This document shows positions 54,534 through 63,616 of a stretch of 64,000 bases of DNA, in pieces. Below the pieces are notes generated by a model. That model was not told the origin of the DNA. It made no database searches and saw only the letters and a list, made by a program, of their open reading frames with translations. The first letter of the stretch is position 1, and each line of letters starts with the position of its first letter. This DNA is from Flavobacterium praedii. Its GTDB lineage: Bacteria > Bacteroidota > Bacteroidia > Flavobacteriales > Flavobacteriaceae. The position numbers and the translations under genes were made by a program. The stretch spans positions 3,187,001 to 3,251,000 of the forward strand of contig NZ_CP113948.1 of the NCBI RefSeq assembly GCF_026810365.1, in the 5' to 3' direction.

Positions 54534-55046
54534 ATGTCTAACAATCGATTAAAAAGAAAGAAATTTTTTGACAGATTATTAATCAAAAACCGATTAATAA
54601 TTTTGAATGAGGATACTTTTGAAGAAATTTTTTCGTTCAAGTTGAACATTATGAGTGTTTTTGTTTCGCTTTCATTGGGAGCTATTTTCTTAATTTCAAT
54701 TACAACCGTATTGATTGCTTTTACACCATTAAGAGAATTTATACCAGGATATTCTTCTTCTAAATTAAAAAGAGACGCGACCGTTTTAGCATTAAAATCA
54801 GACTCCCTTTCTTCAGCGCTAAAAAAAAACGAGCTCTATATCAAATCGATTCAAAAAGTATTGAATGGAGATTTAGAATATGCCAAATTCAATAAAGACT
54901 CCATACTTTCTAGCAATGACAATACATCAGAACCAGTAGATTTGTCTCCTTCTACAAAAGAAAAAGAATTGAGAGAAAGAGTGAATAAGGAAGAAAAATT
55001 AGATGCTAAATCTCAAAAAGGAGATTCTAAAAAGAAAGCGAGATAA
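54534..55046 (+). CDS. Membrane protein like the N-terminus of M23 peptidases, lacking the catalytic domain
   Basis: The 170-residue protein has a basic N-terminus, one membrane helix (about residues 37-62) and a segment AFTPLREFIPGYSSSKLKRDATVLALKSDSL. A short coiled coil and a charged tail rich in K and E follow. The segment resembles the region before the LytM/M23 domain in flavobacterial cell-wall endopeptidases, from memory of that family. No M23 domain follows before the next gene, so it is either a truncated enzyme or a stand-alone regulator. It precedes the GH3 gene by 61 bases. Confidence 0.55.
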   Translation: MSNNRLKRKKFFDRLLIKNRLIILNEDTFEEIFSFKLNIMSVFVSLSLGAIFLISITTVLIAFTPLREFIPGYSSSKLKRDATVLALKSDSLSSALKKNELYIKSIQKVLNGDLEYAKFNKDSILSSNDNTSEPVDLSPSTKEKELRERVNKEEKLDAKSQKGDSKKKAR

Positions 55047-55107
55047 CATCAAAAGCGATTTCAAACATAAAAAGCACAAATAAAATTTAAAAATAAAGCC
55101 CAATAGA

Positions 55108-56592
55108 ATGTCACTAAAATCGGTTGCAGCAAAATTATTTGCACAAAAAATATATAAAAAGACACAGGTTTGGGCCAATTCTCCTGTTGAAACCCAAAAG
55201 GCAGTTTTCTTAAACTTGATAAAAGAAGCAAAGCAAACTCAATTTGGAAAAGACCATCATTTTGATGAAATTAAGAATTTTGAAGATTTTACAAAGCAAG
55301 TTCCTGTTCGCGATTACGAAGCCTTAAAACCGTATGTGGATCGAGTGGTAAAGGGAGAGGAGAACGTACTTTGGAAAGGAAAACCACTCTATTTTGCCAA
55401 AACTTCTGGAACAACTTCGGGAGCCAAATACATTCCGCTAACCAAAGAATCGATGCCGTATCATATTGAAGCGGCTCGAAATGCGATTTTACTTTATATA
55501 CACGAAACCAAAAATGCCGATTTTGTAAATGGCAAAATGATATTCCTGCAGGGAAGCCCAATTCTTGAAGAAAAATACGGAATAAAACTAGGTCGTTTGT
55601 CTGGAATTGTAGCGCATTTTGTTCCAAAATATTTGCAAAAAAATCGGCTGCCATCTTGGGAAACCAATTGTATTGAAGATTGGGAAACCAAAGTCAATGC
55701 GATTGTCGGCGAAACAATTGACCAAGACATGACCGTGATTTCAGGAATTCCATCTTGGGTGCAAATGTATTTTGAAAAACTGCAACAAAGAGGTAAAAAA
55801 CCAGTCGGGGAAATTTTCAAAAACTTCAATTTGTTTATTTATGGAGGGGTTAATTATGAACCGTACAGAGCCAAATTCGAAAATTTAATTGGTAGAAAAG
55901 TAGACAGTATTGAATTATTTCCAGCTTCCGAAGGATTTTTTGCCTATCAAGATTCCCAAAAAGAAAAAGGAATGTTACTGTTATTGAATGCCGGAATTTT
56001 TTATGAATTTATAAAAAGCGAAGACTTTTATGCCGAAAACCCAAAACGTTATACCATAGGAGAAGTAGATTTGGGGGTTAATTATGTTTTAATTATTTCT
56101 ACCAATGCAGGACTTTGGGGATACAATATTGGTGATACCGTTCAGTTTACATCATTGAAACCCTATCGTGTTATTGTTTCTGGACGCATCAAACATTATA
56201 TTTCTGCCTTTGGCGAACATGTCATTGGGAAAGAAGTCGAATCTGCGTTGCAGGAAGCTATGTTGGGAACAACAATTAGAGTGAATGAATTTACCGTTGC
56301 ACCACAAATTACGCCTACCGAAGGATTGCCGTATCACGAATGGTTTGTCGAATTTGAGAATGAACCCGATGAAAGCGACACTTTTGCGGAAGCACTAGAC
56401 AAAGCCATGCGCAAACAAAACATTTATTATGATGATTTGATTGTGGGACATGTTTTAAAAAAATTAGTAGTAACCAAAGTTGCCAAAAACGGTTTTCAAA
56501 ACTACATGAAATCGATTGGAAAATTGGGCGGTCAGAATAAAATACCAAGATTATCGAATGATAGGAATATTGTTGATTTATTGGCGTTATAA
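55108..56592 (+). CDS. GH3-family acyl-adenylate (amido synthetase-like) protein
   Basis: The 494-residue protein matches the GH3 auxin-responsive promoter family. The ATP-binding motif YFAKTSGTTSGAKYIPLT lies near residue 90-107, then IYGGVNYEPYRAKFENLIG, ELFPASEGFFAYQD and the hinge YRVIVSGRIKHYISAFGEHV. Plant GH3 enzymes conjugate amino acids to hormones by acyl-adenylates; bacterial members are common in Bacteroidota but their substrates are unknown. Confidence 0.88.
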   Translation: MSLKSVAAKLFAQKIYKKTQVWANSPVETQKAVFLNLIKEAKQTQFGKDHHFDEIKNFEDFTKQVPVRDYEALKPYVDRVVKGEENVLWKGKPLYFAKTSGTTSGAKYIPLTKESMPYHIEAARNAILLYIHETKNADFVNGKMIFLQGSPILEEKYGIKLGRLSGIVAHFVPKYLQKNRLPSWETNCIEDWETKVNAIVGETIDQDMTVISGIPSWVQMYFEKLQQRGKKPVGEIFKNFNLFIYGGVNYEPYRAKFENLIGRKVDSIELFPASEGFFAYQDSQKEKGMLLLLNAGIFYEFIKSEDFYAENPKRYTIGEVDLGVNYVLIISTNAGLWGYNIGDTVQFTSLKPYRVIVSGRIKHYISAFGEHVIGKEVESALQEAMLGTTIRVNEFTVAPQITPTEGLPYHEWFVEFENEPDESDTFAEALDKAMRKQNIYYDDLIVGHVLKKLVVTKVAKNGFQNYMKSIGKLGGQNKIPRLSNDRNIVDLLAL

Positions 56593-56669
56593 AGCTTAAA
56601 ATATTTTGATTTTATAAAGGGAATAAAAGAGTTACAATACTATAACATTAACTAAAAGAACAAAATCCC

Positions 56670-56677
56670 TACATTTG
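56670..56677 (+). promoter_or_regulatory. -7 element (TACATTTG) of the DUF6909 gene
   Basis: It is an exact TAnnTTTG, 22 bases before the ATG. Confidence 0.5.
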
Positions 56678-56699
56678 AGAATTATAAAGTTATAAAAAA

Positions 56700-58379
56700 A
56701 TGAAAGAGACTAAAAATATATCCAGATCCAGAGCACAAGAATCATCGGCGGCTATTGAAAAAATGTACATCACGATGCGCCATCTTTTCAATAGAGGATT
56801 TTACAAACCCATGGGAATTTCTGGTGATACTTTAAGAGAAGCATTATTGGCTTTAAGACCCGAAATTTATGGAAATATTGCTGAAGAGAAAGTCGAATTA
56901 AACGGACTTTTATATGTTATAGAACGCCTTCCGGTAGGAATAGAGGAATGTCGTTTTATCAATTTAACGTCGGATGAAGGCTATTCGAAATCGCACTTCA
57001 AAGCAATTGTTCCTCCAAAAAGACGTCGCAATTGTTACCGAATTGACGAAGAACAAATGAATGTGGAAATCACTCGAGGACGATCAGACATTTATGATAT
57101 TTTGACGCATTTGACCTTTATTTTTATCGAATCACATAAAATAAGAAATAGAGTTTTATTAGACGATGCAGGGGAAGTTTCCCGTGATTGGACAAAATTG
57201 GAAGCAGCGGTATTTCAACAAAAAAAACTGACTTTGGTCGAAAAAGAAAAAGCCATTTCGCATGCGGCTAATATTCTGGGAAGAACTTTTGAGGAAGTTT
57301 TGGATATTTATGATTCTTTTGGAAATGAAGTGGCACCAGATCGGTTTTTGCATGTTATTTATTGGTTGGGGAAACTAGCCATAGAAGAAGTTATTGACAG
57401 TAATAAAAGAACGATTACGTTCAGTCCAATTCTACGGGAGCGTTTGGGACACCATATTCACGGTGAAGTTTGGGCGACCAACATTAAGGAAGTCTTGAAA
57501 GAAAACCAACTCTTGGATAGACCCATTCACGTGATTAGTGCCAACATGCACTCGGTGATGAATTCTATTTTTGCCACTCCTATTTTGAAAACAAAATTCA
57601 AGGACAAGTCTGATTTTTTTATTTACGAAGAATTGAGTAAATCGGGAGCCAATGAGCTTCGCAATCAAGTAGAAGCTGTAGCACTGAAACAAGGAATGAT
57701 TTTCTTGCCAGATACTTCAGGAACCAATATAGACGTTCAAATTTTTGACACATCCAAAATAGATTGGCCCAAAACTTCTTTTCCAAAGGCCGATTTAGGA
57801 GAGCAAAAACCAGTGCTTATTGTGATGGATTATGCTTTTGGTGAACAAGCTTATGAAACAATAGACGAGTTGTTAAAACCTTATAAAAAAGAAATCTTAC
57901 TCAATGTAAAATCGGTTTCGATTATGGGGAAAGCAGGAATCCTTGAAGGGGGAAAAGGAGATATTATGATTCCGAATGCCCATATTAATGAAGGAACCGC
58001 GGATAATTATTTCTTTGAAAACGAATTAACCGCTGACATGTTTGATGGCAATGACATTGCTGTTTTTGCAGGACCAATGGTTACCGTTCTAGGAACGTCT
58101 TTGCAAAACCGTGATTTATTAAAGTTTTTTCATGAATCGACTTGGGGCGTTATTGGTCTAGAAATGGAAGGTTCCTATTATCAAAAAGCCATTCAATCGG
58201 CTTCAAAAATTAGAAAAAGTGTTCCTCAAGATATAAAGGTACGATATGCCTATTACGCTTCGGATAACCCATTAGAAACAGGAAGTACCTTGGCTTCAGG
58301 TGGCTTGGGAACTACTGGAGTGAAACCTACCTATCTGATTACCATTAAAATTTTGGAACAAATTTTCAATATAAAATAA
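56700..58379 (+). CDS. DUF6909-family protein
   Basis: The 559-residue protein has an N-terminal helical part (AAIEKMYITMRHLFNRGFYKPMG, CRFINLTSDEGYSKSHFK, ITRGRSDIYDILTHLTFIFIESHKIRNR) that I associate with DUF6909. The last ~200 residues (LIVMDYAFGEQAYETIDELL, SIMGKAGILEGGKGDIMIPN, WGVIGLEMEGSYYQKAI, YASDNPLETGSTLASGG) look like a nucleoside-phosphorylase-type fold, with EMEG recalling the catalytic EMEA region of nucleosidases. A role in nucleotide or sugar metabolism is only an inference. It is followed after eight bases by the Wzz-like gene. Confidence 0.7.
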   Translation: MKETKNISRSRAQESSAAIEKMYITMRHLFNRGFYKPMGISGDTLREALLALRPEIYGNIAEEKVELNGLLYVIERLPVGIEECRFINLTSDEGYSKSHFKAIVPPKRRRNCYRIDEEQMNVEITRGRSDIYDILTHLTFIFIESHKIRNRVLLDDAGEVSRDWTKLEAAVFQQKKLTLVEKEKAISHAANILGRTFEEVLDIYDSFGNEVAPDRFLHVIYWLGKLAIEEVIDSNKRTITFSPILRERLGHHIHGEVWATNIKEVLKENQLLDRPIHVISANMHSVMNSIFATPILKTKFKDKSDFFIYEELSKSGANELRNQVEAVALKQGMIFLPDTSGTNIDVQIFDTSKIDWPKTSFPKADLGEQKPVLIVMDYAFGEQAYETIDELLKPYKKEILLNVKSVSIMGKAGILEGGKGDIMIPNAHINEGTADNYFFENELTADMFDGNDIAVFAGPMVTVLGTSLQNRDLLKFFHESTWGVIGLEMEGSYYQKAIQSASKIRKSVPQDIKVRYAYYASDNPLETGSTLASGGLGTTGVKPTYLITIKILEQIFNIK

Positions 58380-58387
58380 ATTAAGAA

Positions 58388-59380
58388 ATGATTACAAAAG
58401 TACCCCAAAATAAAGAGGACCAAGAAATTGATTTGCTTCAAATTCCTCAAAAAATAAGCGATTTTTTTGGATCGGTAAGTACATCGATTTTTAAAGGGAT
58501 CCAATTTTTTGTTCGAAACAAGGTTTTAGTTTTGGCTTTGATTCTTGTTGGTTTTGGAATGGGTTGGTATTTGGATTCGAATAAGAAGATATTTGATAAT
58601 CAAATCATTGTAACACCAAATTTTGAAAGTGTTGATTATTTGTACTCAAAAATTGATTTATTACAATCAAAAATTGCTTATGGAGACACTCTTTTTCTTA
58701 AAAATGTTGTTGGAATCAAGAAGCCAAAAGCAATTAAAAAAATTGCAATTAAACCAATTGCAGATGTTTATGGATTTGTAGAAAACAAAGAACAAAATTT
58801 CGAATTATTAAAACTAATTGCAGAAGACGGAGATATAAACAAAGTTTTGATAGACAATGTAACGAGTAAAAATTACACCTATCACACCATTTCATTCACA
58901 ACAAATGAATTAACAGATGAAGAAAATGTCGTTCAGCCAATATTAAATTACTTGAATAATTCGAAGTATTTTAGTACTGTTCAAAAAATTGGACTAAAGA
59001 ATTTAGACCAAGAAATTGCTCAAAATGACACCATTATAAAGCAAATAAATGATGTTTTAGCTAGTTTTACAAGCAATAAGAAAAGTGTTCAAAAAGAAGG
59101 AAAATTGGTTTATTATAATGAAAATACTCAGTTAAACGACCTTATTAAAACTAAACAATATTTAATAGGTGAACAAGGCAAAAACAGGGTTAAATTAGTT
59201 AGATATGATAAAACTATAAAACAAATAAACACTGTATTAAACCTAACAAAAACCAATTTTATCAGTGGTAATTTAAGTCTGATTCTGCCCCTTTTATTTG
59301 TATTATTGTTTGTTGCATCGCATTCTTTTTTAGCATTTTACAAAAAGCAATCATTAATAACGGAGTCAAAGAAAGAATAG
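58388..59380 (+). CDS. Wzz-like polysaccharide chain-length protein
   Basis: The 330-residue protein has two membrane helices (about residues 46-64 and 298-318). Between them is a periplasmic helical region with an early beta part (NQIIVTPNFESVDYLYSKIDLLQ) and coiled coil. This two-helix layout is that of Wzz/chain-length determinants, although sequence similarity is weak. No tyrosine-kinase domain is present. It begins the glycan locus and follows the DUF6909 gene by eight bases. Confidence 0.65.
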   Translation: MITKVPQNKEDQEIDLLQIPQKISDFFGSVSTSIFKGIQFFVRNKVLVLALILVGFGMGWYLDSNKKIFDNQIIVTPNFESVDYLYSKIDLLQSKIAYGDTLFLKNVVGIKKPKAIKKIAIKPIADVYGFVENKEQNFELLKLIAEDGDINKVLIDNVTSKNYTYHTISFTTNELTDEENVVQPILNYLNNSKYFSTVQKIGLKNLDQEIAQNDTIIKQINDVLASFTSNKKSVQKEGKLVYYNENTQLNDLIKTKQYLIGEQGKNRVKLVRYDKTIKQINTVLNLTKTNFISGNLSLILPLLFVLLFVASHSFLAFYKKQSLITESKKE

Positions 59381-59452
59381 AATGTATGCTTGAAAACAGT
59401 ACTGATATTGTATGGTTTATTTGCGTGAAATCGTTTTTAAATTTAGTAACCA

Positions 59453-60739
59453 ATGTTTAAAAACAGACTCATAGAGACACTAGTTTCAAATAAAAGGCAT
59501 ATCAATTCTTCCTTTTTTTTGTTTTTTATCAATCTTTTAAATTTTGTATTTCCACTTTTAATTTCTCCAAGAATCATTCAAAAATGTGGGCTTGAAGGTT
59601 TTGGTATTGTTATATTATTTCAGTCTATTGCAATTTTTGTCTCTTCAATAACTGAATATGGTTTTAATATCAATGCCACAAGGGACGTAACTTTAAATCA
59701 AGACCATCCAGATTTTATAAACAAACACTTTTTTACAGTTACATACTGCAAAACTATTTTGTTAGGGATTGCTATTTTACTCTCTATTCTTATTTATTTC
59801 TTTTTTCCAAAAGCAAATGATTATAGTTTTATATATTTTACATCTTTGTTTATTTTAATCGGTAGGACTTTCAATCCGCTTTGGGTTTTGAGATCGTTAC
59901 ATAAATTGAAATACATTTTTTATTTTTTCATTTTCTTCAAAATAATAAGTCTTTTGGTGATTTATCTTTTTCTTGAAAGTGGAGCTAATCTATATCTTGT
60001 TAATTTAACCATAGGATCAATGGATTTATTAACTTGTATATTTTCTATTTTGGTATTGATGAATAGAATGAAATGGAAGTATTATAAACCAGATTTTAAA
60101 GCCATAAAAAAAGAAATAGTAACTGGTTTTGGGATTTTTGTTCAAGTAATTTCGATTAATGCCAATGCTTATCTTAACCCAATGATTTTGGGATTGTTTG
60201 TAAATGAATATGCACTGGGAATCTATTGTGTTGTCGAAAAAGTAATATTAGTAGTACGGTTTTGCGGGTCATTTATAATTCAGAGTCTTTTCCCTAAAGC
60301 TTGCGAAATGGCTGGAAAAAATCATCAGGATTATAAGGTTTTTGCTCGAAAATTATTTGTTTTTTTAGTAATAAGCATGCTAATAGCAGCAATGTTGTTA
60401 GTAGTTTTCTCAAATTTAATAGTTTCCTATTTCGTAAAAATGAATATAGCTGAATGTAGTGCCTTTTTGGTTTATAACTCACTGATTCCTTTTGTAGTTG
60501 CTTTTAATATGGTTCCTTATCTTACATTTATGGTGTATAGCAAACAAAAAGCCGTTACAAAAATCATTATTTTATCGGTTTTTATTAATGTTATATTGAA
60601 TACAATTTTGTCTAAACAATTTGGAATATTTGGAATTTCTGCGGGAATTTATATTACAGAATTGTTTGTTTCGATATCTTTATGGGCTGTTTTAATTTTT
60701 AAATTCCCAAATCTTAATTTTTTAAAGAATGAAAAATAA
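59453..60739 (+). CDS. Polysaccharide flippase (Wzx-like)
   Basis: The 428-residue protein has about 12 membrane helices and the polysaccharide-synthase family opening (FFLFFINLLNFVFPLLISPRIIQKCGLEGFGIVILFQSIAIF, then EYGFNINATRDV). It should flip lipid-linked oligosaccharide repeat units across the inner membrane. The 3' end overlaps the next gene by 11 bases. Confidence 0.88.
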   Translation: MFKNRLIETLVSNKRHINSSFFLFFINLLNFVFPLLISPRIIQKCGLEGFGIVILFQSIAIFVSSITEYGFNINATRDVTLNQDHPDFINKHFFTVTYCKTILLGIAILLSILIYFFFPKANDYSFIYFTSLFILIGRTFNPLWVLRSLHKLKYIFYFFIFFKIISLLVIYLFLESGANLYLVNLTIGSMDLLTCIFSILVLMNRMKWKYYKPDFKAIKKEIVTGFGIFVQVISINANAYLNPMILGLFVNEYALGIYCVVEKVILVVRFCGSFIIQSLFPKACEMAGKNHQDYKVFARKLFVFLVISMLIAAMLLVVFSNLIVSYFVKMNIAECSAFLVYNSLIPFVVAFNMVPYLTFMVYSKQKAVTKIIILSVFINVILNTILSKQFGIFGISAGIYITELFVSISLWAVLIFKFPNLNFLKNEK

Positions 60740-61262
60740 GCTTAACATTGGCTGCGGAAATGATATAAAAGAAGGATTTGTTAATTTAGATATTACTCAA
60801 TTACCTGGTGTAGATGTCGTTTGCGATATTGAAAATAGTTTGCTTCCTTTTGAAAATGAAACATTTGAATATATAATGTGTATAGACGTTTTGGAGCATG
60901 TGGATTATCCTAAGGTTTTAAAAGAAATTCACCGGGTTTTAAAACCAGAAGGTATTGTTGAAATCAGAGTTCCACATTTTACATCAAGTAATAATTATAT
61001 AGATCCTACGCACAAAAGAATGTTTTCGTTTCGGACTTTTGATTTTTTTGTAAATAATACAAGGTATAACAGAAATTATTATTTTGATTTTCAGTTTAGC
61101 GAATTACTGTTTTCCAAAATTACATTCATGAACAAGAATCCATTAAATTGGCCTTTTCTTATTTGGGTAAATGCAAATAAAACAACCCAAAAAATATATG
61201 AGGAAACCTTTTTGAGAAGTATTGCACCTGCCTATAATGTTGAGGTAAAACTCAAAAAATAG
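60729..61262 (+). CDS. SAM-dependent methyltransferase of the glycan locus
   Basis: The 177-residue protein has the class I pattern in a short form: LNIGCGNDIKEGFVNLDI (motif I), VVCDIENSLLPFENETFEYI, CIDVLEHVDYPKVLKEIHRVLKPEG and VEIRVPHFTS. It probably methylates a sugar or a lipid-linked intermediate of the locus product. The start overlaps the flippase gene. Confidence 0.82.
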   Translation: MKNKLNIGCGNDIKEGFVNLDITQLPGVDVVCDIENSLLPFENETFEYIMCIDVLEHVDYPKVLKEIHRVLKPEGIVEIRVPHFTSSNNYIDPTHKRMFSFRTFDFFVNNTRYNRNYYFDFQFSELLFSKITFMNKNPLNWPFLIWVNANKTTQKIYEETFLRSIAPAYNVEVKLKK

Positions 61263-61305
61263 ATCAAATAATATGATTAGGAATTTATAAATCAATTTCA
61301 AAAAA

Positions 61306-62547
61306 GTGAAAATAAAGACACAGCATCTTACAATGATATTGATTGTTTGTTTGATTACATTTTGTATTCAAACAGCAGATATTAAATTCGGCTTTATCAA
61401 AGTTTCAGAACTTATTTTATTGCTCTTTTTGCCTTTTTTGATAAAAAAATCCATTAATAAATTCATTTTTTATTTTTTGATATTCTTTACTCTAGAAGCG
61501 GTATTAGGGTTAATACTAACAGCAACACATGAATTCGACATTCTTGGATCCTCAAGGTTTAAAGCTCCTTATGTGATAACCATTGGGCGTTATTTTGAAT
61601 TAGTATCTTGTTTGATTTTAGGTATAATTACTTTTAGATTATTTCAAAAGCAGTATGCAAATTCTAGAATTATTGTTGATTATCTAGTTAATTGGAATAT
61701 TGCAATCACAATTGTTTTTGCTGTAATTTATGTTTTGGTTTTTTCGCGGATATTACCTCTTCATAGTTCAATAGTAGTATATGAAAACTATCGGTTAAGG
61801 GGGTTTTATAATGAGGGAGGTCCATACGGATTAATGCTTTCATTTATTTTTATGTTAACTTTTTTCCAGCCAAAAAGCAGCAAAAGAATTCTAAAACAAA
61901 TTTTTCTGTTTTTTATAATTGCATTCTGTGCAAGGTCTAAGGCTGGTGTTTTATTAATTGTTGTGTGGATTGGAATGTTGAATTTTGATTACCTGAAAAA
62001 TAAATTCAAAGTTCTGGCTTTTCCGGTAATTGTTTTGTTTTTGATAGGGTTTTACTATTTATTTATCAATATTAGTTCAATGTACATTACAGAATTAAAT
62101 CGAGTAAAACTTTCAGTTGTTGAGCGTCCTACAGATATTAATTTAATTTTGGGTCGTGTTTCGGGTACATACATTGTGCCTAATATGGTCAAAGAAAACC
62201 CGGTATTTGGGATTGGTCTTGGGAATTATCCTTTATTGAGAAATAATGCAGAGTACCGTGCTTTTTTTCCAAAGCCACCAAAAGAAGTTCTTAATATAGA
62301 CGCACACGGTTTTGGAGGATTGGTAGATATTATTGTAGAAATGGGGATTATTGGGTTTATATTATTTGCTTCAATTATTTATCAATTACACAAAGAATTA
62401 AAAAAATTAAATAGAGGATATATTTTATTGACAGGTTTTCTATTGCTATTTTGTTTTGGAGTACAAATTTATTTTTTATACCCTTGGGCATTTTTAGGAA
62501 TCATTTTGGCATACCAAAACAACTATATAGATGAAATTAGTAATTGA
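61306..62547 (+). CDS. O-antigen ligase/polymerase-like membrane protein (Wzy/WaaL type)
   Basis: The 413-residue protein has 10-12 membrane helices and a large extracytoplasmic loop containing GRVSGTYIVPNMVKENPVFGIGLGNYPLLR and IDAHGFGGLVDIIVEMGIIGF, the Wzy_C/O-antigen ligase signature. It polymerises or ligates polysaccharide units. I use a GTG start at 61306, which sits after an A-rich leader; an ATG at 61333 is a shorter option. The end overlaps the glycosyltransferase gene by 17 bases. Confidence 0.82.
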   Translation: MKIKTQHLTMILIVCLITFCIQTADIKFGFIKVSELILLLFLPFLIKKSINKFIFYFLIFFTLEAVLGLILTATHEFDILGSSRFKAPYVITIGRYFELVSCLILGIITFRLFQKQYANSRIIVDYLVNWNIAITIVFAVIYVLVFSRILPLHSSIVVYENYRLRGFYNEGGPYGLMLSFIFMLTFFQPKSSKRILKQIFLFFIIAFCARSKAGVLLIVVWIGMLNFDYLKNKFKVLAFPVIVLFLIGFYYLFINISSMYITELNRVKLSVVERPTDINLILGRVSGTYIVPNMVKENPVFGIGLGNYPLLRNNAEYRAFFPKPPKEVLNIDAHGFGGLVDIIVEMGIIGFILFASIIYQLHKELKKLNRGYILLTGFLLLFCFGVQIYFLYPWAFLGIILAYQNNYIDEISN

Positions 62548-63616
62548 TATCCGTTTAATAAATGCCTCGGGAATCGGTACCTATTTAAAGAATATAGTAC
62601 CGAGTATTTTAGACATTTTTGACCAAGTTATAGTGCTAGGTAATACAAAAGAAATAAGCAGATTTCATTGGAATAATCGAGTTGAAATCATTGAATTCAA
62701 CGCCAAAATTTATTCTTTGAAAGAGCAAATACTTTATCCAATTGTAGTTCCTAAATGCGACATTTTTTGGGCACCACATTTTAATGTACCATTATTACCA
62801 ATCAAAGCACAAAAAATTGTGACAACAATTCATGATCTAAATCATTTGGCAGGTGTATCTCCTATTTCTATGGTGAAGAAAAAATATGCCGAACTTTTAT
62901 TTCAAAATGCAGTAAAAAAAGCCAATTTAATTTTTACAGTTTCTGAATTTTCAAAAAAGGAACTCCTAAAATACACGTCGGTATTTCCAAACAAAATAAA
63001 GGTAGTCTATTGTGGAGTTAATAAGTATTTTTTTCAAAACACAATAAATGATACCGATTTAAAATTGCCTTCAAACTATATTTTGTATGTTGGAAACGTA
63101 AAACCACATAAAAATTTAATGATCCTATTAAAAGCCTATTGCTTATTATCGAAAGAATTAAAATCTAAATACCAACTGGTGATTATTGGCAAAAAAGAAG
63201 GTTTTATCACACGAGATAAACAGATTGATAATTACATAAAGAGTCATAATTTACAACACCAAATTACTTTTACAGGATATATAGATGATTTAGATTTGCC
63301 AAAGATTTATCAAGAGGCTTCATTATTTGTTTTTCCTTCTTTGTATGAAGGTTTTGGGCTTCCTATTTTAGAGGCATTGGCTGCAGGAACCATGGTAATA
63401 AGTTCAAATGCATCCAGTTTGCCAGAAATAGGAGGAGAAGCGGTTATTTATTTTGACCCAAATGATCATACAGAATTGATTCAAAAAATAACGAAATATC
63501 TTGAAAAAGGAACTGATAATTCATTTTTAAGAAGTCAGAGCGAAATCCAATTGGAAAAATTTACTTGGGAAAAAGCGATCGAAAATCATATACAAGGATT
63601 CAAAATAATAGAATGA
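62531..63616 (+). CDS. Glycosyltransferase family 4-type enzyme
   Basis: The 361-residue GT-B protein has an N-terminal domain with GIGTYLKNIVPSILD, VTTIHDLNHLA and LIFTVSEFSKKELL. The C-terminal nucleotide-sugar site carries YILYVGNVKPHKNLMILLKA, ITFTGYIDDLDLPKIYQEASLFVFPSLYEGFGLPILEALAAGT and EIGGEAVIYFDPND. The EGFGLPILEA motif (EX7E type) is diagnostic of retaining GT4 enzymes. The sugar is not predictable. Confidence 0.92.
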   Translation: MKLVIDIRLINASGIGTYLKNIVPSILDIFDQVIVLGNTKEISRFHWNNRVEIIEFNAKIYSLKEQILYPIVVPKCDIFWAPHFNVPLLPIKAQKIVTTIHDLNHLAGVSPISMVKKKYAELLFQNAVKKANLIFTVSEFSKKELLKYTSVFPNKIKVVYCGVNKYFFQNTINDTDLKLPSNYILYVGNVKPHKNLMILLKAYCLLSKELKSKYQLVIIGKKEGFITRDKQIDNYIKSHNLQHQITFTGYIDDLDLPKIYQEASLFVFPSLYEGFGLPILEALAAGTMVISSNASSLPEIGGEAVIYFDPNDHTELIQKITKYLEKGTDNSFLRSQSEIQLEKFTWEKAIENHIQGFKIIE

